A stretch of DNA of 64,000 bases from Diplolepis rosae (Eukaryota > Arthropoda > Insecta > Hymenoptera > Diplolepididae): the NCBI GenBank assembly GCA_030998225.1, contig JAPYXD010000712.1, positions 248,001 through 312,000 on the forward strand, written 5' to 3'. The notes below the pieces were generated by a model. The model was not told the DNA's origin. It made no database searches and saw only the letters and a list, made by a program, of their open reading frames with translations. Below are positions 52,061-64,000 of this stretch, piece after piece. The translations under genes were made by a program, and so were the position numbers. The number at the start of each line of letters is the position of its first letter. Position 1 is the first letter of the stretch.

Positions 52061-53819
52061 ACTAATACAGGGTGGGCCATCTAACAGTTGAAATTTGAAT
52101 CAGCTATTTAAAAAAAAACTTATGAATATTTTGTCAAAAGTACGATTTTATTAGACAGATTGAACCTTTCCTTATAAGAATGAAACACAACACCATTCAA
52201 ATGATGATTTGCATGCAAACAATTGTTTCAGCATTAGCCAATTTACGATACATAAACCTGAAACAATTGGTCGTATTCAAAACTTGAAGAAATTCGAAAC
52301 AATTCGAATTCCCAAATTAGCAAAACGGCCAAGTTTTTGACCAAAATAACCATGCAAGCGTTCTTTCAATTAACAATCATAAGAATCCAACAAAAATTAA
52401 GGAAATAATTGTATTTTTAAATTGTAACTTCTTGAAGTTTTGAATTGTAGTTTTGTTTGGACGTTAATGTGATTTTGAGTTTGTAGTGGTATCAATTCGA
52501 ATTCTGTTTATAATTGTTGGTTATATTAAAAGGTTAATTATTATTGAAAAACAGATGTTTTTTCAAATGAATTTCTATATCTTTCGCCGATTAGATACCA
52601 TCACGTATATGAGGGGGAAAAACAACTTTTTATTGTTCAATTGCATAAATGTGACTTTGAAAAAATGGTAATTTTTTTCCATAAGAAAATGCGATAACTT
52701 TATCAATTTTAATTTTATGAAATCCATGCAAAATCCATTCAACAGTTGTTATTTCTCCATGTCAGAAAAAGAAGGAAAATTGTTGTAGGTCTATTTGATG
52801 TTCAAATTTTTTTTCAAAATATTATTTTACAAAAGAAATTGACAACATTTTTCAAATTTCACGTTATACGCAATTCGTGCTGTTTTTTAATCCCAAGCGT
52901 ATGCAATATTATAGAGTAAAGGAATGATTTTTTAAAATATACTACAGTTCTAAAATAAACAACGAAGCAAGTGCTCCTCTCTTGGGTTTAAAACTCATAT
53001 TAGAATTGTTCCTTAGCATGGTATAGATATCGAACTAACCAGGAGAATATCAATAAGTCTATTAAAAATATGGATCAGAAGCTAATATAAAGATTATTTG
53101 TGATAATGAAATTAATTTTAATATAATATATTAAAAAACTGGATTGAAATTTCAAAATTAAAATCCTAAGATCATATTCTAAGTAATATTAAGATTTTTG
53201 ATGAGAGTTATTTTACTGAAACTTAAACTCAATTGTTTTTTAATAAACATCGTTTGAGCAAATGATCTTTTGAAATATTTTGAATCATGATGTAGGCTTT
53301 TATCTTCATCCCATTTAATAAAATGAATATCAGGATCATGAGTACAATATGTTCTGCAAGATGCTTGTTTTATTATTTAGTTTTATATTACTCACATTTT
53401 TCTTACGTCTGATTCTTAAAGTTAATTCTTAAAACTAATCTTTAAATGACGTTAAATGTACACTTGAAATTTGTACATTTTTGAAAGTACAACACGTTAG
53501 CCTGGGTAAATAGCTACCATTCAACAAGTTTGTACGTTCGACTGCGGTTACTGGTCGAATACGGTTTTTTTTTACTAATAATTGAGAAATAATATATTGC
53601 CACGCCCCATTCTTAAAATTAATTCTCTCATTGATAGTAAAACATTCTTAACTGGAATTTTTACTTCATTCTACATGCAGCAACGTATTAAACTACAAAG
53701 GATCGTTGAATTCAGTGGAACTGCTGATGTAAGGTCTTTTTTTTACAAGAAATTCGGCGATTGTGATCTCTTTTGTCAAAACTTAATTTGGATTTTTCAA
53801 ATTGTTTTTATAATTTCAG
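52061..53819. other. End of the intron, non-coding
   Basis: AT-rich with no gene. A possible transposon end, ta|cagggtgggccatctaac, lies at about 52066. No partner end was found. The stretch finishes with the splice acceptor at 53819. Confidence 0.45.
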
Positions 53820-54082
53820 GTGTTTTGATGTTCTTGGCTGTAGCAATATTTGGAGGACAGTGCTGGAGAAGAGAATGGTTAATGTATCCAAACTACAACT
53901 ATTTGTCATGGTCTTACGGTCTAGCAGTGATTTCATTCATGTTCCATACTCTTGGTGCTTTCTTCTTATATCTGGATGCTTGCTCTGGTTACAAAATGCG
54001 TAAGGAGTCTCGTAATTTGGTCATGCAAATGCAGCCAAATCCCCAAAGTCATCACAGCTTGCATCGTAGTGGTTACATATAA
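53820..54082 (+). CDS. Claudin/PMP22-family tetraspan protein, last exon
   Basis: The exon follows tataatttcag. Its first two bases complete a Ser codon begun at 21547. It encodes the rest of the third membrane helix (VLMFLAVAIFGG), the second extracellular loop (RREWLMYPNYNYLSWSYG) and the fourth helix (LAVISFMFHTLGAFFLYL). The cytoplasmic tail is rich in Gln/His/Asn/Ser (residues after DACSGYKMRKE). The stop TAA is at 54080-54082. The C-terminus lacks an obvious Y-V type PDZ ligand (it ends SGYI). The frame extending upstream to 53582 is intron. The protein acts in epithelial septate junctions by family analogy. Confidence 0.85.
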
Positions 54083-55739
54083 GATTTAAAAAAAAGGATT
54101 TTCTTCATACATGTATTTTTGCAAACAATACCCTACAAATTCAACACTTAGCACATAAAGACATTTCACTTCTGTGAAACGATGTCGCGTGCAGACTAGT
54201 ATTAAACTATTGTACAATCGTATGCCGTCCAATTTTTATAAAATTTATTAGGAATCAAAATTAATCATTTGAAAACATTTGAACATCAAATTTTATTTTT
54301 AAGAGTAGCGAGATTTATAAATTTATGAAATATATTTAAGAAATTTGAAATGGATTTATATTTATTATATAAAAATAATATTATTAATTCCAAATGAAAT
54401 CTGGCTTGTAATTATTGACTGGAGATTTTATTTCGATGCTTAGCGTAAAAATGTGGTCAACAAGGTCCACTGCTATTCGAAAATTACTTCCAGCTTCGAA
54501 AATTTAATGAATTTCGCATATAAATAAACAATACCAGCAATTGAAATGCGATTTCAGGTCTATGATTTTAAATGAGTACCTTTCAAAAAATGAAATAAAC
54601 CTTCTTTAGTACATAGGAGAACAATTTTTCTATCGATATGAAATTTTTGAAATTAAGATAGTTTATTTGAGGCCATGAAGCACGCAAAGACTTCTACCTT
54701 ACCTACCTTACAAATTACAGAAAATTCACCAAAAATACTACAACATCGAGTATTGCATTAAAAATTTCATAATACAATTCGACACATCACATGTAGACAT
54801 TGGCGATCGTAACCTAGAACGTAGTAAGCAGTATCGTAACTACGACCCATGTTAAAATACCTCGAGACTGCCATTAGTCATCCGATACATACATACATAA
54901 ACATGATACAAATCCATTCACGTTATTCAGTCACAGCCAATCATATTTTTCATCACAAATACATTTAAATATACAACCTAACACATATAAACCTAATAAC
55001 TACACTTATACAATATGTAGGACGATACTCTTTGGTCGAATCACGCACACGCTCGCTTACAATGCTGAGACATAAAACAATGAATGAAAGTATCGACAAC
55101 TAAAATTTTCTGTGCAGGAATGTTAACTTCAATCTATTAGGTTCAAATTAATAACTTTCTACTAAAATAAACTGCAATTGTATTTTGTATGATTTTAATT
55201 GATTTTGACTATTGAATATAATAACGTCGAACATCAGTATGCTGAAAATACAATACGTTTTTAAAATTAAAAAATGTTTGTTGTGCTCAAGGCGCAGATT
55301 ACTTTCATTCACTCAACTCTGGAATGAAGCGTATTTTTGTGATTGAATAAAAGATTGGTTTATTATAATTGTGCTACGAGTAATAATATATATTTTTAGG
55401 GATGTTTAATGCATGCTTTCATACTTTACTCTACACTTCTGAATTTTACTCAATTCTGATTCATTCTTGAACATTTAATACATCACAATTAATTGCAGTG
55501 GTACTAAATAACTTCTGACTTACCTATATGGCCCAACTTTGACCGAAAATTAAGTAAAATTACTTCAACTATTTTTCTCCGTTTAAGCATCGCTATATGT
55601 ACGTCTTAAGAGCATGTACCTTGTGACAGACCATGCATCAGTGCAGTGTTCGTAGAACGTGGACGTAAACGGACCCCACGACTGAACTGTCTGGATCCTC
55701 GCAAAATCAAACGCGACGTGTCGGTCTGTTCCTACTTTC
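54083..55739 (+). other. 3' UTR and downstream flank of the claudin-like gene
   Basis: AT-rich with candidate AATAAA signals at about 54521 and 54593. No other gene. The exact cleavage site is not determinable here. Confidence 0.4.
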
Positions 55740-56990
55740 TAGCTTCGATTTCATGCTGGCGGCTGTTGAGCTAAGATCGAGAATTATGTTTCTCTCGACT
55801 TCGTGTGAAAGAGGCGCGAAGCAGACGACAGATTCAAAATGATAAAATATATAGTTTAAGATATTAACTTTCTTTTTTTGATATTTTGATAAACACTTAC
55901 CTAAAACGAATATCTGAAAGATTTTTTTGAATTTTAAGATGAAATAAGGGTGATAGGAAATAATTTTTTAGTAAAATTTATGGTTCAATAAGTGTTTAAA
56001 GTCTCAAAACAAAATATCGATTGATATATTTTTTAGCCTTATAAATAAATTATTTAAAATTGAAAAATTATATGATATCTTATAAGAGAAGATAAATCAC
56101 GAGATTCAGATTTAAAAAATAAAAGGTTCAAATAAAATACTTTGGAAAGTTTTTTTTAATATAAATATACTTCTTGAGATTACTCTGACACGTAGTAAAA
56201 TTGAGAAATATTTCTTTAGAATAAAATGCTTTGAACATTTTTTTTTAAATATGTAACATCTTTCACATGATTATTTGAATATACAAGTGTGAACAAAAGG
56301 TTTCTATTATTAAAAAATACATAAATTATATCTAATTTTGCACACAAAATTACACATTGAGATTTCTTTCTTATGAAGTAAAATTGACAAATTTTATGAT
56401 AATAAAGTACTAAAAGAAATTTTTTTGAATACTTCCTAACTTTCATATGGAAATTTCAATATATAAGCGTGAATAAAACGTTTGATTCAAGAAAAAAATT
56501 AATAAATATATTTTATTATTATATTTGTCAACTTGGCTTTATACCAAAGAATTCTCAATGTGTGATTTCGTATACAAAATAGGATATAATTTATTTCATT
56601 TATAAATAATCGAACCTTTTATTCACATTTATTTGTTTAAATTGCCATAAAAGATATCAAGAATAATAAAAGTTCTTTTTGAGGTATTTTATTCCGAAGG
56701 AATTTTCATACATTTTATTTTATGCTAGAGGCATTTAAGGTGTAATTTTCAATACAAAATTAAATATGGTTTTTTATTTTTTCAATAATCAAACCTTTTA
56801 TTCACAATTATGTATTGAAAAAGAGGGTCTTAATAAGTGTTACGTATTTTAAAAGCTTTTTCAAAGTATTTTATTATTATAATATCTGTCAATTTTGCTT
56901 CATACTAAAGAAATCTCAAAGTGTAATTTCGTATGCAACATTAGATATAGTTTATATATATTATAAAATAATTAAACCTCTTACACAGTG
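55740..56990 (+). repeat. Dispersed repeat family, copy 3
   Basis: 55740-55840 matches 1009-1100 and the inverse of 6868-6965 (cttcgatttcatgctggcgg, gaggcgcgaagcagacgac). The continuation (aacaaaatatcgatt and the roughly 190-bp units with aaaaatacataaattatatc and gaagtaaaattgacaaat) matches the arms of the large inverted repeat. The units appear in both orientations (for example 56270-56420 forward, 56520-56650 inverted), so this copy too is partly palindromic. Confidence 0.6.
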
Positions 56991-57157
56991 TGACCCAAAA
57001 ATAACCGAACTTTATATTTAAATCACACAACATGAAGCGCCATCTAGTAAAAATTTGCAGCATTGAAAAGATACATTCATCCTCTTTCAAACGAACCTAA
57101 ATTCATGTAAATCGGATGAAAGATGTGAAAGTTACAGGCATTTAAATAAAGGAAAAA

Positions 57158-60100
57158 GTGTTTCTATAAGTCAGTTGTCGACTTGCAAATTGTTAAGGTG
57201 AACGTGCACTTGCAAACAGACTTTAACCGCTTCCTACCTGGCATATGGATCCCGGAGTTTAAATACGATAATATGTTTCTACCCTGATCCTATCCGGTTT
57301 CTCTAAGGCAGTTGTCGACTTGAAAATTTTCAAGATGAAAGTGCTTCTTATATCAGGCCCTACCTGGTTCCTAACTGGCATTTGGATCCAGAAGTTAACA
57401 TACAAAAATATGTTTCTACTCGGATCCTATCCAGTTTTTATAAGACAGTTGTATACTTGTAAATTTTCAAGATGAAAGTGCTTCTTCTATCAGGCCCTAC
57501 CTAGTTCCTAACTAGCATTTGGATCCAGAAGTTAAACTACAAAAATATGTTTCTACCCAGATCCTTTCCGGTTTTTATAAGGCAGTTGTCGACTTGTAAA
57601 TTTTTAAGGTTGAACGTGCTTCTTATATCTGGCCCTACCTGGTTCCTAACTGGCATATGGGTCCTGAAGTTAAAATAGGAAAATGTGTTTCTACTCGGAT
57701 TCTATCCAGTTTCTATAAGGCAGTTGTATATTTGTAAATTTTGAAGATGAAAGTGCTTCTTTTATCAGGGCCTACCTGGTTCCTAACTGGCATTTGGATC
57801 CAGAAGTTAAAATACAAAAATATGTTTCTACTCGGATTCTATCCAGTTTCTATAAGGCAGTTGTATACTTGTAAATTTTCATGATAAAAGTGTTTCTTAT
57901 ATCCGGCCCTACCTGGTTCCTAACTGGCAATTGGATCCAGAAGTTACATAAAAATATGTTTCTACCAAGATCCTATCCAGTTTCTATAAGGCAGTTGTAG
58001 ATTTGTAAATTTTCAAGATAAAAGTGCTTCTTATATCCGGCCCTACCCAATTCCTACCTGGCATATGGATCCAGAAGTTAAAATACAAAAATATATTTCT
58101 GCTCGGATCCTTTCCGGTTTCTATAAGGCAGTTGTCGACTTGTTAATTTTCAAGATGAAAGTGCTTCTCCTATCCGGCCGTACAGGGTTCCTACCTGACT
58201 TATGGGTCCTGAAGTTAAAATACGAAAATATGTTTCTACTCGGATCCTATCCAGTTTCTGTAAGGCAGTTGTATACTTGTAAATTTTCATGATATAAGTG
58301 TTTCTTATATCCGGCCCTACCTGGTTCCTAACTGGCATTTGGATCCCGGAGTTGAAATACGATAATATGTTTCTACCCTGATCCTATCCGGTTTCTCTAA
58401 GGCAGTTGTCGACTTGAAAATTTTCAAGATGAAAGTGCTTCTTATATCAGGCCCTACATGGTTCCTAACTGGCATTTGGATCCAGAAGTTACATAAAAAT
58501 ATGTTTCTACCAAGATCCTATCCAGTTCCTATAAGGGAGTTGTAGACTTGTAAATTTTCAAGATAAAAGTGCTTCTTATATCCGGCCCTACCCAATTCCT
58601 ACCTGGCATATGGATCCAGAAGTTAAAATACAAAAATATATTTCTGCTCGGATCCTTTCCGGTTTCTATAAGGCAGTTGTCGACTTGTTAATTTTCAAGA
58701 TGAAAGTGCTTCTCCTATCCGGCCGTACAGGGTTCCTACCTGACTTATGGGTCCTGAAGTTAAAATACGAAAATATGTTTCTACTCGGATCCTATCCAGT
58801 TTCTGTAAGGCAGTTGTATATTTGTAAATTTTGAAGATAAAAGTGCTTCTTATATCCGGCCCTACCTGGTTCCTAACTGGCATTTGGATCCAGAAGTTAC
58901 ATAAAAATATGTTTCTACCAAGATCCTATCCAGTATCTATAAGGCAGTTGTAGACTTGTAAATTTTCAAGATAAAAGTGCTTCTTATATCCGGCCCTACC
59001 TGGTTCCTAACTGGCATATGGGTCCTGAAGTTAAAATACGAAAATATGTTTCTGCTCGGATCCTTTCCGGTTTTTATAAGGCAGTTGTCGACTTGTAAAT
59101 TTTTAAGGTTGAACGTGCTTCTTATATCCGGCCCTACCTGGTTCCTAACTGGCATATGGGTCCTGAAGTCAAAATATGAAAATATGTTTCTACTCGGATC
59201 CTATCCAGTTTCTATAAGGTAGATGTATATTTGTAAATTTTGAAGATGAAAGTGCTTCTTTTATCGGGCCCTACCTGGTTTCTAACTGGCATTTGGATCC
59301 AGAAGTAAAAAAAAAAATACTTTTCTACGCGGATCCTTTCCGGTTTCTATAAGACAGTTGTAGACTTGTAAATTTTCAAGATAAAAGTGCCTCTTATATC
59401 CGGCCCTACCTGGTTCCTAACTGGCATATGGGTCCTGAAGTTAAAATACGAAAATATGTTTCTACTCGGATCCTATCCAGTTTCTATAAGGCAGTTGTAT
59501 ATTTGTAAATTTTGAAGATGAAAGTGCTTCTTTTATCGGGCCCTACCTGGTTTCTAACTGGCATTTGGATCCAGAAGTAAAAAAAAAAAATACTTTTCTA
59601 CGCGGATCCTTTCCGGTTTCTATAAGACAGTTGTAGACTTGTAAATTTTCAAGATAAAAGTGCCTCTTATATCAGGCCCTACCTAGTTCCTAACTAGCAT
59701 TTGGATCCAGAAGTTAAACTACAAAAATATGTTTCTGCTCGGATCCTTTCCGGTTATTATAAGGCAGTTGTCGACTTGTAAATTTTTAAGGTTGAACGTG
59801 CTTCTTATATCCGGCCCTACCTGGTTCCTAACTGGCATTTGGATCCAGAAGTTAAATAAAAATATGTTTCTACCCAGATCCTATCCATTTTCTATAAGCC
59901 AGTTGTAGACTTGTAAATTTTCAAGATAAAAGTGCTTCTTATATCCGACTCTACCTGGTTCCTAACTGGCATATGGGTCCTGAAGCTAAAATACGAAAAT
60001 ATGTTTCTACTCGGATCCTATCCAGTTTCTGTAAGGCAGTTGTATATTTGTAAATTTTGAAGATGAAAGTGCTTCTTTTATCAGGCCCTACCTGGTTCCT

Positions 60101-63100
60101 AACTGGCATTTGGATCCAGAAGTTAAATAAAAATATGTTTCTACCCAGATCCTATCCATTTTCTATAAGTCAGTTGTAGACTTGTAAATTTTCAAGATAA
60201 AAGTGCTTCTTATATCCGGCCCTACCTGGTTCCTAACTGGCATATGGGTCCTGAAGCTAAAATACGAAAATATGTTTCTACTCGGATCCTACCCAGTTTC
60301 TGTAAGGCAGTTGTATACTTGTAAATTTTCAAGATAAAAGTGTTTCTTATATCCGGCCCTACCTGGTTCCTAACTGGCATTTGGATCCAGAAGTTAAAAT
60401 ACGAAAATATGTTTCTGCTCGGATCCTTTCCGGTTTTTATAAGGCAGTTGTCGACTTGTAAATTTTTAAGGTTGAACGTGCTTCTTATATCCGGCCCTAC
60501 CTGGTTCCTAACTGGCATATGGGTCCTGAAGTCAAAATATGAAAATATGTTTCTACTCGGATCCTATCCAGTTTCTATAAGGTAGATGTATATTTGTAAA
60601 TTTTGAAGATGAAAGTGCTTCTTTTATCGGGCCCTACCTGGTTTCTAACTGGCATTTGGATCCAGAAGTAAAAAAAAAAATACTTTTCTACGCGGATCCT
60701 TTCCGGTTTCTATAAGACAGTTGTAGACTTGTAAATTTTCAAGATAAAAGTGCCTCTTATATCCGGCCCTACCTGGTTCCTAACTGGCATATGGGTCCTG
60801 AAGTTAAAATACGAAAATATGTTTCTACTCGGATCCTATCCAGTTTCTATAAGGCAGTTGTATATTTGTAAATTTTGAAGATGAAAGTGCTTCTTTTATC
60901 GGGCCCTACCTGGTTTCTAACTGGCATTTGGATCCAGAAGTAAAAAAAAAATACTTTTCTACGCGGATCCTTTCCGGTTTCTATAAGACAGTTGTAGACT
61001 TGTAAATTTTCAAGATAAAAGTGCCTCTTATATCCGGCCCTACCTGGTTCCTAACTGGCATATGGGTCCTGAAGTTAAAATACGAATATATGTTTCTACT
61101 CGGATCCTATCGAGTTTCTATAAGGCAGTTGTATATTTGTAAATTTTGAAGATGAAAGTGCTTCTTTTATCAGGCCCTACCTGGTTCCTAACTGGCATTT
61201 GGATCCAGAAGTTAAATAAAAATATGTTTCTACCCAGATCCTATCCATTTTCTATAAGCCAGTTGTAGACTTGTAAATTTTCAAGATAAAAGTGCTTCTT
61301 ATATCCGACTCTACCTGGTTCCTAACTGGCATATGGGTCCTGAAGCTAAAATACGAAAATATGTTTCTACTCGGATCCTATCCAGTTTCTGTAAGGCAGT
61401 TGTATATTTGTAAATTTTGAAGATGAAAGTGCTTCTTTTATCAGGCCCTACCTGGTTCCTAACTGGCATTTGGATCCAGAAGTTAAATAAAAATATGTTT
61501 CTACCCAGATCCTATCCATTTTCTATAAGTCAGTTGTAGACTTGTAAATTTTCAAGATAAAAGTGCTTCTTATATCCGTCCCTACCTGGTTCCTAACTGG
61601 CATATGGGTCCTGAAGCTAAAATACGAAAATATGTTTCTACTCGGATCCTATCTAGTTTCTATAAGGCAGTTGTATATTTGTAAATTTTAAAGATGAAAG
61701 TGCTTCTTTTATCGGGCCCTACCTGGTTCCTAACTGGCATTTGGATCCAGAAGTAAAAAAAAAATACTTTTCTACCCGGATCCTTTCTAGTTTCTATAAG
61801 GCAGTTGTATACTTGTATATTTTCAAGATGAAAGTGCTTCTCCTATCCGGCCGTACTGGGTTCCTACCTAACTTATAGGTCCTGAAGTTAAAATACGAAA
61901 ATATGTTTCTACCCAGATCCTATCCATTTTCTATAAGTCAGTTGTAGACTTGTAAATTTTCAAGATAAAAGTGCTTCTTATATCCGGCCCTACCTGGTTC
62001 CTAACTGGCATATGGGTCCTGAAGCTAAAATACGAAAATATGTTTCTACTCGGATCCTATCTAGTTTCTATAAGGCAGTTGTATATTTGTAAATTTTAAA
62101 GATGAAAGTGCTTCTTTTATCGGGCCCTACCTGGTTCCTAACTGGCATTTGGATCCAGAAGTAAAAAAAAAAATACTTTTCTACCCGGATCCTTTCTAGT
62201 TTCTATAAGGCAGTTGTATACTTGTATATTTTCAAGATGAAAGTGCTTCTCCTATCCGGCCGTACTGGGTTCCTACCTAACTTATAGGTCCTGAAGTTAA
62301 AATACGAAAATATGTTTCTACTCGGATCCTACCCAGTTTCTGTAAGGCAGTTGTATACTTGTAAAGTTTTAAGATAAAATTGCTTCTTATATTCGGCCCT
62401 ACCTGGTTCCTAACTGGGATATGGGTCCTGAAGTTAAATAAAAATATGTTTCTACCCAGATCCTATCCAGTTTCTATAAGGCAGTTGTATAATTGTATAT
62501 TTTCAAGATAAAAGTGCTTCTTATATCCGACTCTACCTGGTTCCTAACTGGCATATGGGTCCTGAAGCTAAAATACGAAAATATGTTTCTACTCGGATCC
62601 TATCCAGTTTCTGTAAGGCAGTTGTATATTTGTAAATTTTAAAGATGAAAGTGCTTCTTTTATCGGGCCCTACCTGGTTCCTAACTGGCATTTGGATCCA
62701 GAAGTAAAAAAAAAAATACTTTTCTACCCGGATCCTTTCTAGTTTCTATAAGGCAGTTGTATACTTGTATATTTTCAAGATGAAAGTGCTTCTCCTATCC
62801 GGCCGTACTGGGTTCCTACCTAACTTATAGGTCCTGAAGTTAAAATACGAAAATATGTTTCTACCCAGATCCTATCCATTTTCTATAAGTCAGTTGTAGA
62901 CTTGTAAATTTTCAAGATAAAAGTGCCTCTTATATCCGGCCCTACCTGGTTCCTAACTGGCATATGGGTCCTGAAGTTAAAATACGAAAATATGTTTCTA
63001 CTCGGATCCTATCCAGTTTCTATAAGGCAGTTGTATATTTGTAAATTTTGAAGATGAAAGTGCTTCTTTTATCGGGCCCTACCTGGTTTCTAACTGGCAT

Positions 63101-64000
63101 TTGGATCCAGAAGTAAAAAAAAAATACTTTTCTACGCGGATCCTTTCCGGTTTCTATAAGACAGTTGTAGACTTGTAAATTTTCAAGATAAAAGTGCCTC
63201 TTATATCCGGCCCTACCTGGTTCCTAACTGGCATATGGGTCCTGAAGTTAAAATACGAATATATGTTTCTACTCGGATCCTATCGAGTTTCTATAAGGCA
63301 GTTGTATATTTGTAAATTTTGAAGATGAAAGTGCTTCTTTTATCAGGCCCTACCTGGTTCCTAACTGGCATTTGGATCCAGAAGTTAAATAAAAATATGT
63401 TTCTACCCAGATCCTATCCATTTTCTATAAGCCAGTTGTAGACTTGTAAATTTTCAAGATAAAAGTGCTTCTTATATCCGACTCTACCTGGTTCCTAACT
63501 GGCATATGGGTCCTGAAGCTAAAATACGAAAATATGTTTCTACTCGGATCCTATCCAGTTTCTGTAAGGCAGTTGTATATTTGTAAATTTTGAAGATGAA
63601 AGTGCTTCTTTTATCAGGCCCTACCTGGTTCCTAACTGGCATTTGGATCCAGAAGTTAAATAAAAATATGTTTCTACCCAGATCCTATCCATTTTCTATA
63701 AGTCAGTTGTAGACTTGTAAATTTTCAAGATAAAAGTGCTTCTTATATCCGGCCCTACCTGGTTCCTAACTGGCATATGGGTCCTGAAGCTAAAATACGA
63801 AAATATGTTTCTACTCGGATCCTACCCAGTTTCTGTAAGGCAGTTGTATACTTGTAAATTTTCAAGATAAAAGTGTTTCTTATATCCGGCCCTACCTGGT
63901 TCCTAACTGGCATATGGGTCCTGAAGTTAAAATACGAAAATATGTTTCTGCTCGGATCCTTTCCGGTTTTTATAAGGCAGTTGTCGACTTGTAAATTTTT
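57158..64000 (+). repeat. 137-bp tandem satellite, ~50 copies, running off the window
   Basis: Each monomer contains, in order, ccctacctggttcctaactg, gcatWtggRtcc-gaagt, aaaatatgtttctac, ggatcctWtccRgtttctat, aaggcagttgt and cttgtaaattttcaagat. One to two GGATCC sites per monomer are typical. Variants fall into classes (catttggatccag or catatgggtcctg; with or without an A9-11 run), which alternate. Nearly identical blocks are spaced 545 bp apart (58065 and 58610, four monomers) and 1363 bp apart (58977 and 60340, ten monomers), showing higher-order units. Frames on both strands are repeat artefacts. The first copies at 57158-57400 are the most diverged, typical of an array edge. Confidence 0.95.

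Larger units (their letters stand above)
21548..53819 (+). other. Very large (~32.3-kb) phase-1 intron of the claudin-like gene, filled with transposons
   Basis: Donor gtaagt at 21548 and acceptor tataatttcag ending 53819. The Ser codon is split 1/2 (A + GT) and rejoins in frame within the third transmembrane helix. The intron carries a P-like element, R1-type LINE, mariner, gypsy fragments, Transib-like element, mariner-like fragments and a retrovirus. The retrovirus lies antisense to the host gene, the orientation that puts its poly(A) signals on the non-transcribed strand. Confidence 0.8.

Noticed and set aside
53582..53819. Upstream extension of the last claudin-like exon to an ATG at 53582
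   Set aside because: A strong splice acceptor (tataatttcag) at 53819 and perfect phase match with the donor at 21547 show this part is intron.
58065..60585. Multiple 60-98-codon frames in the satellite
   Set aside because: They repeat with the monomer on both strands and vary by indels. Satellite sequence, not genes.

Overview
The window is AT-rich animal DNA, most probably from an insect. It holds very few host exons and many nested transposable elements. Introns, GT/AG splice sites, an arthropod-type claudin-like protein and an insect spectrum of elements (mariner, hAT, P-like, Transib, R1-type LINE, gypsy with envelope genes) point to this. I cannot tell the insect order from sequence alone.

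Layout. 1-9240: a roughly 8-kb inverted-repeat structure (719-8760) with smaller elements nested in it, including a clean TA-flanked MITE, two copies of one hairpin family and a THAP-domain scrap. 9240-17480: dispersed repeats, hairpin MITEs, a broken hAT transposase (11354-13771) and an LTR-like block with 60-bp tandem repeats. 18126-18937: a scrambled R1-type LINE. 21210-21547 and 53820-54082: two exons of one claudin/PMP22-family tetraspan gene. They join in frame (phase 1) across an intron of about 32.3 kb, and everything between them is intronic.

The intron holds, in order: a P-like element with a THAP protein, 16-bp terminal repeats, an 8-bp target duplication and a related empty site elsewhere in the window; a 5'-truncated R1-type LINE in an ATT microsatellite; an internally deleted mariner; gypsy pol fragments split by a 1.8-kb Transib-like element with RSS-like CACAGTG ends and a RAG1-like catalytic tail; two fragments of DUF4817-type mariner-like transposases; and a very large endogenous retrovirus on the minus strand (34440 to about 51640).

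The retrovirus is the main discovery. In transcription order it shows gag, protease-RT-RNase H, a double AT-hook acidic module, integrase, a stand-alone CARD-like protein, a chuvirus-glycoprotein-like envelope, a gene with three double-stranded-RNA-binding motifs (dsRBM) followed by a zinc knuckle, a second, unrelated baculovirus-F-like envelope, two paralogous Cys-rich proteins, a second dsRBM plus zinc-knuckle gene, a polypurine tract and one LTR with a TATA box and a perfect CRE. I infer an accessory set aimed at apoptosis signalling and RNAi, with two alternative entry glycoproteins. All coding regions are lightly to heavily broken (stops, frameshifts). They are described as old genomic copies only.

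54083-64000: 3' flank of the claudin-like gene, another copy of the large dispersed repeat, then about 50 copies of a 137-bp satellite with higher-order structure running off the window end.
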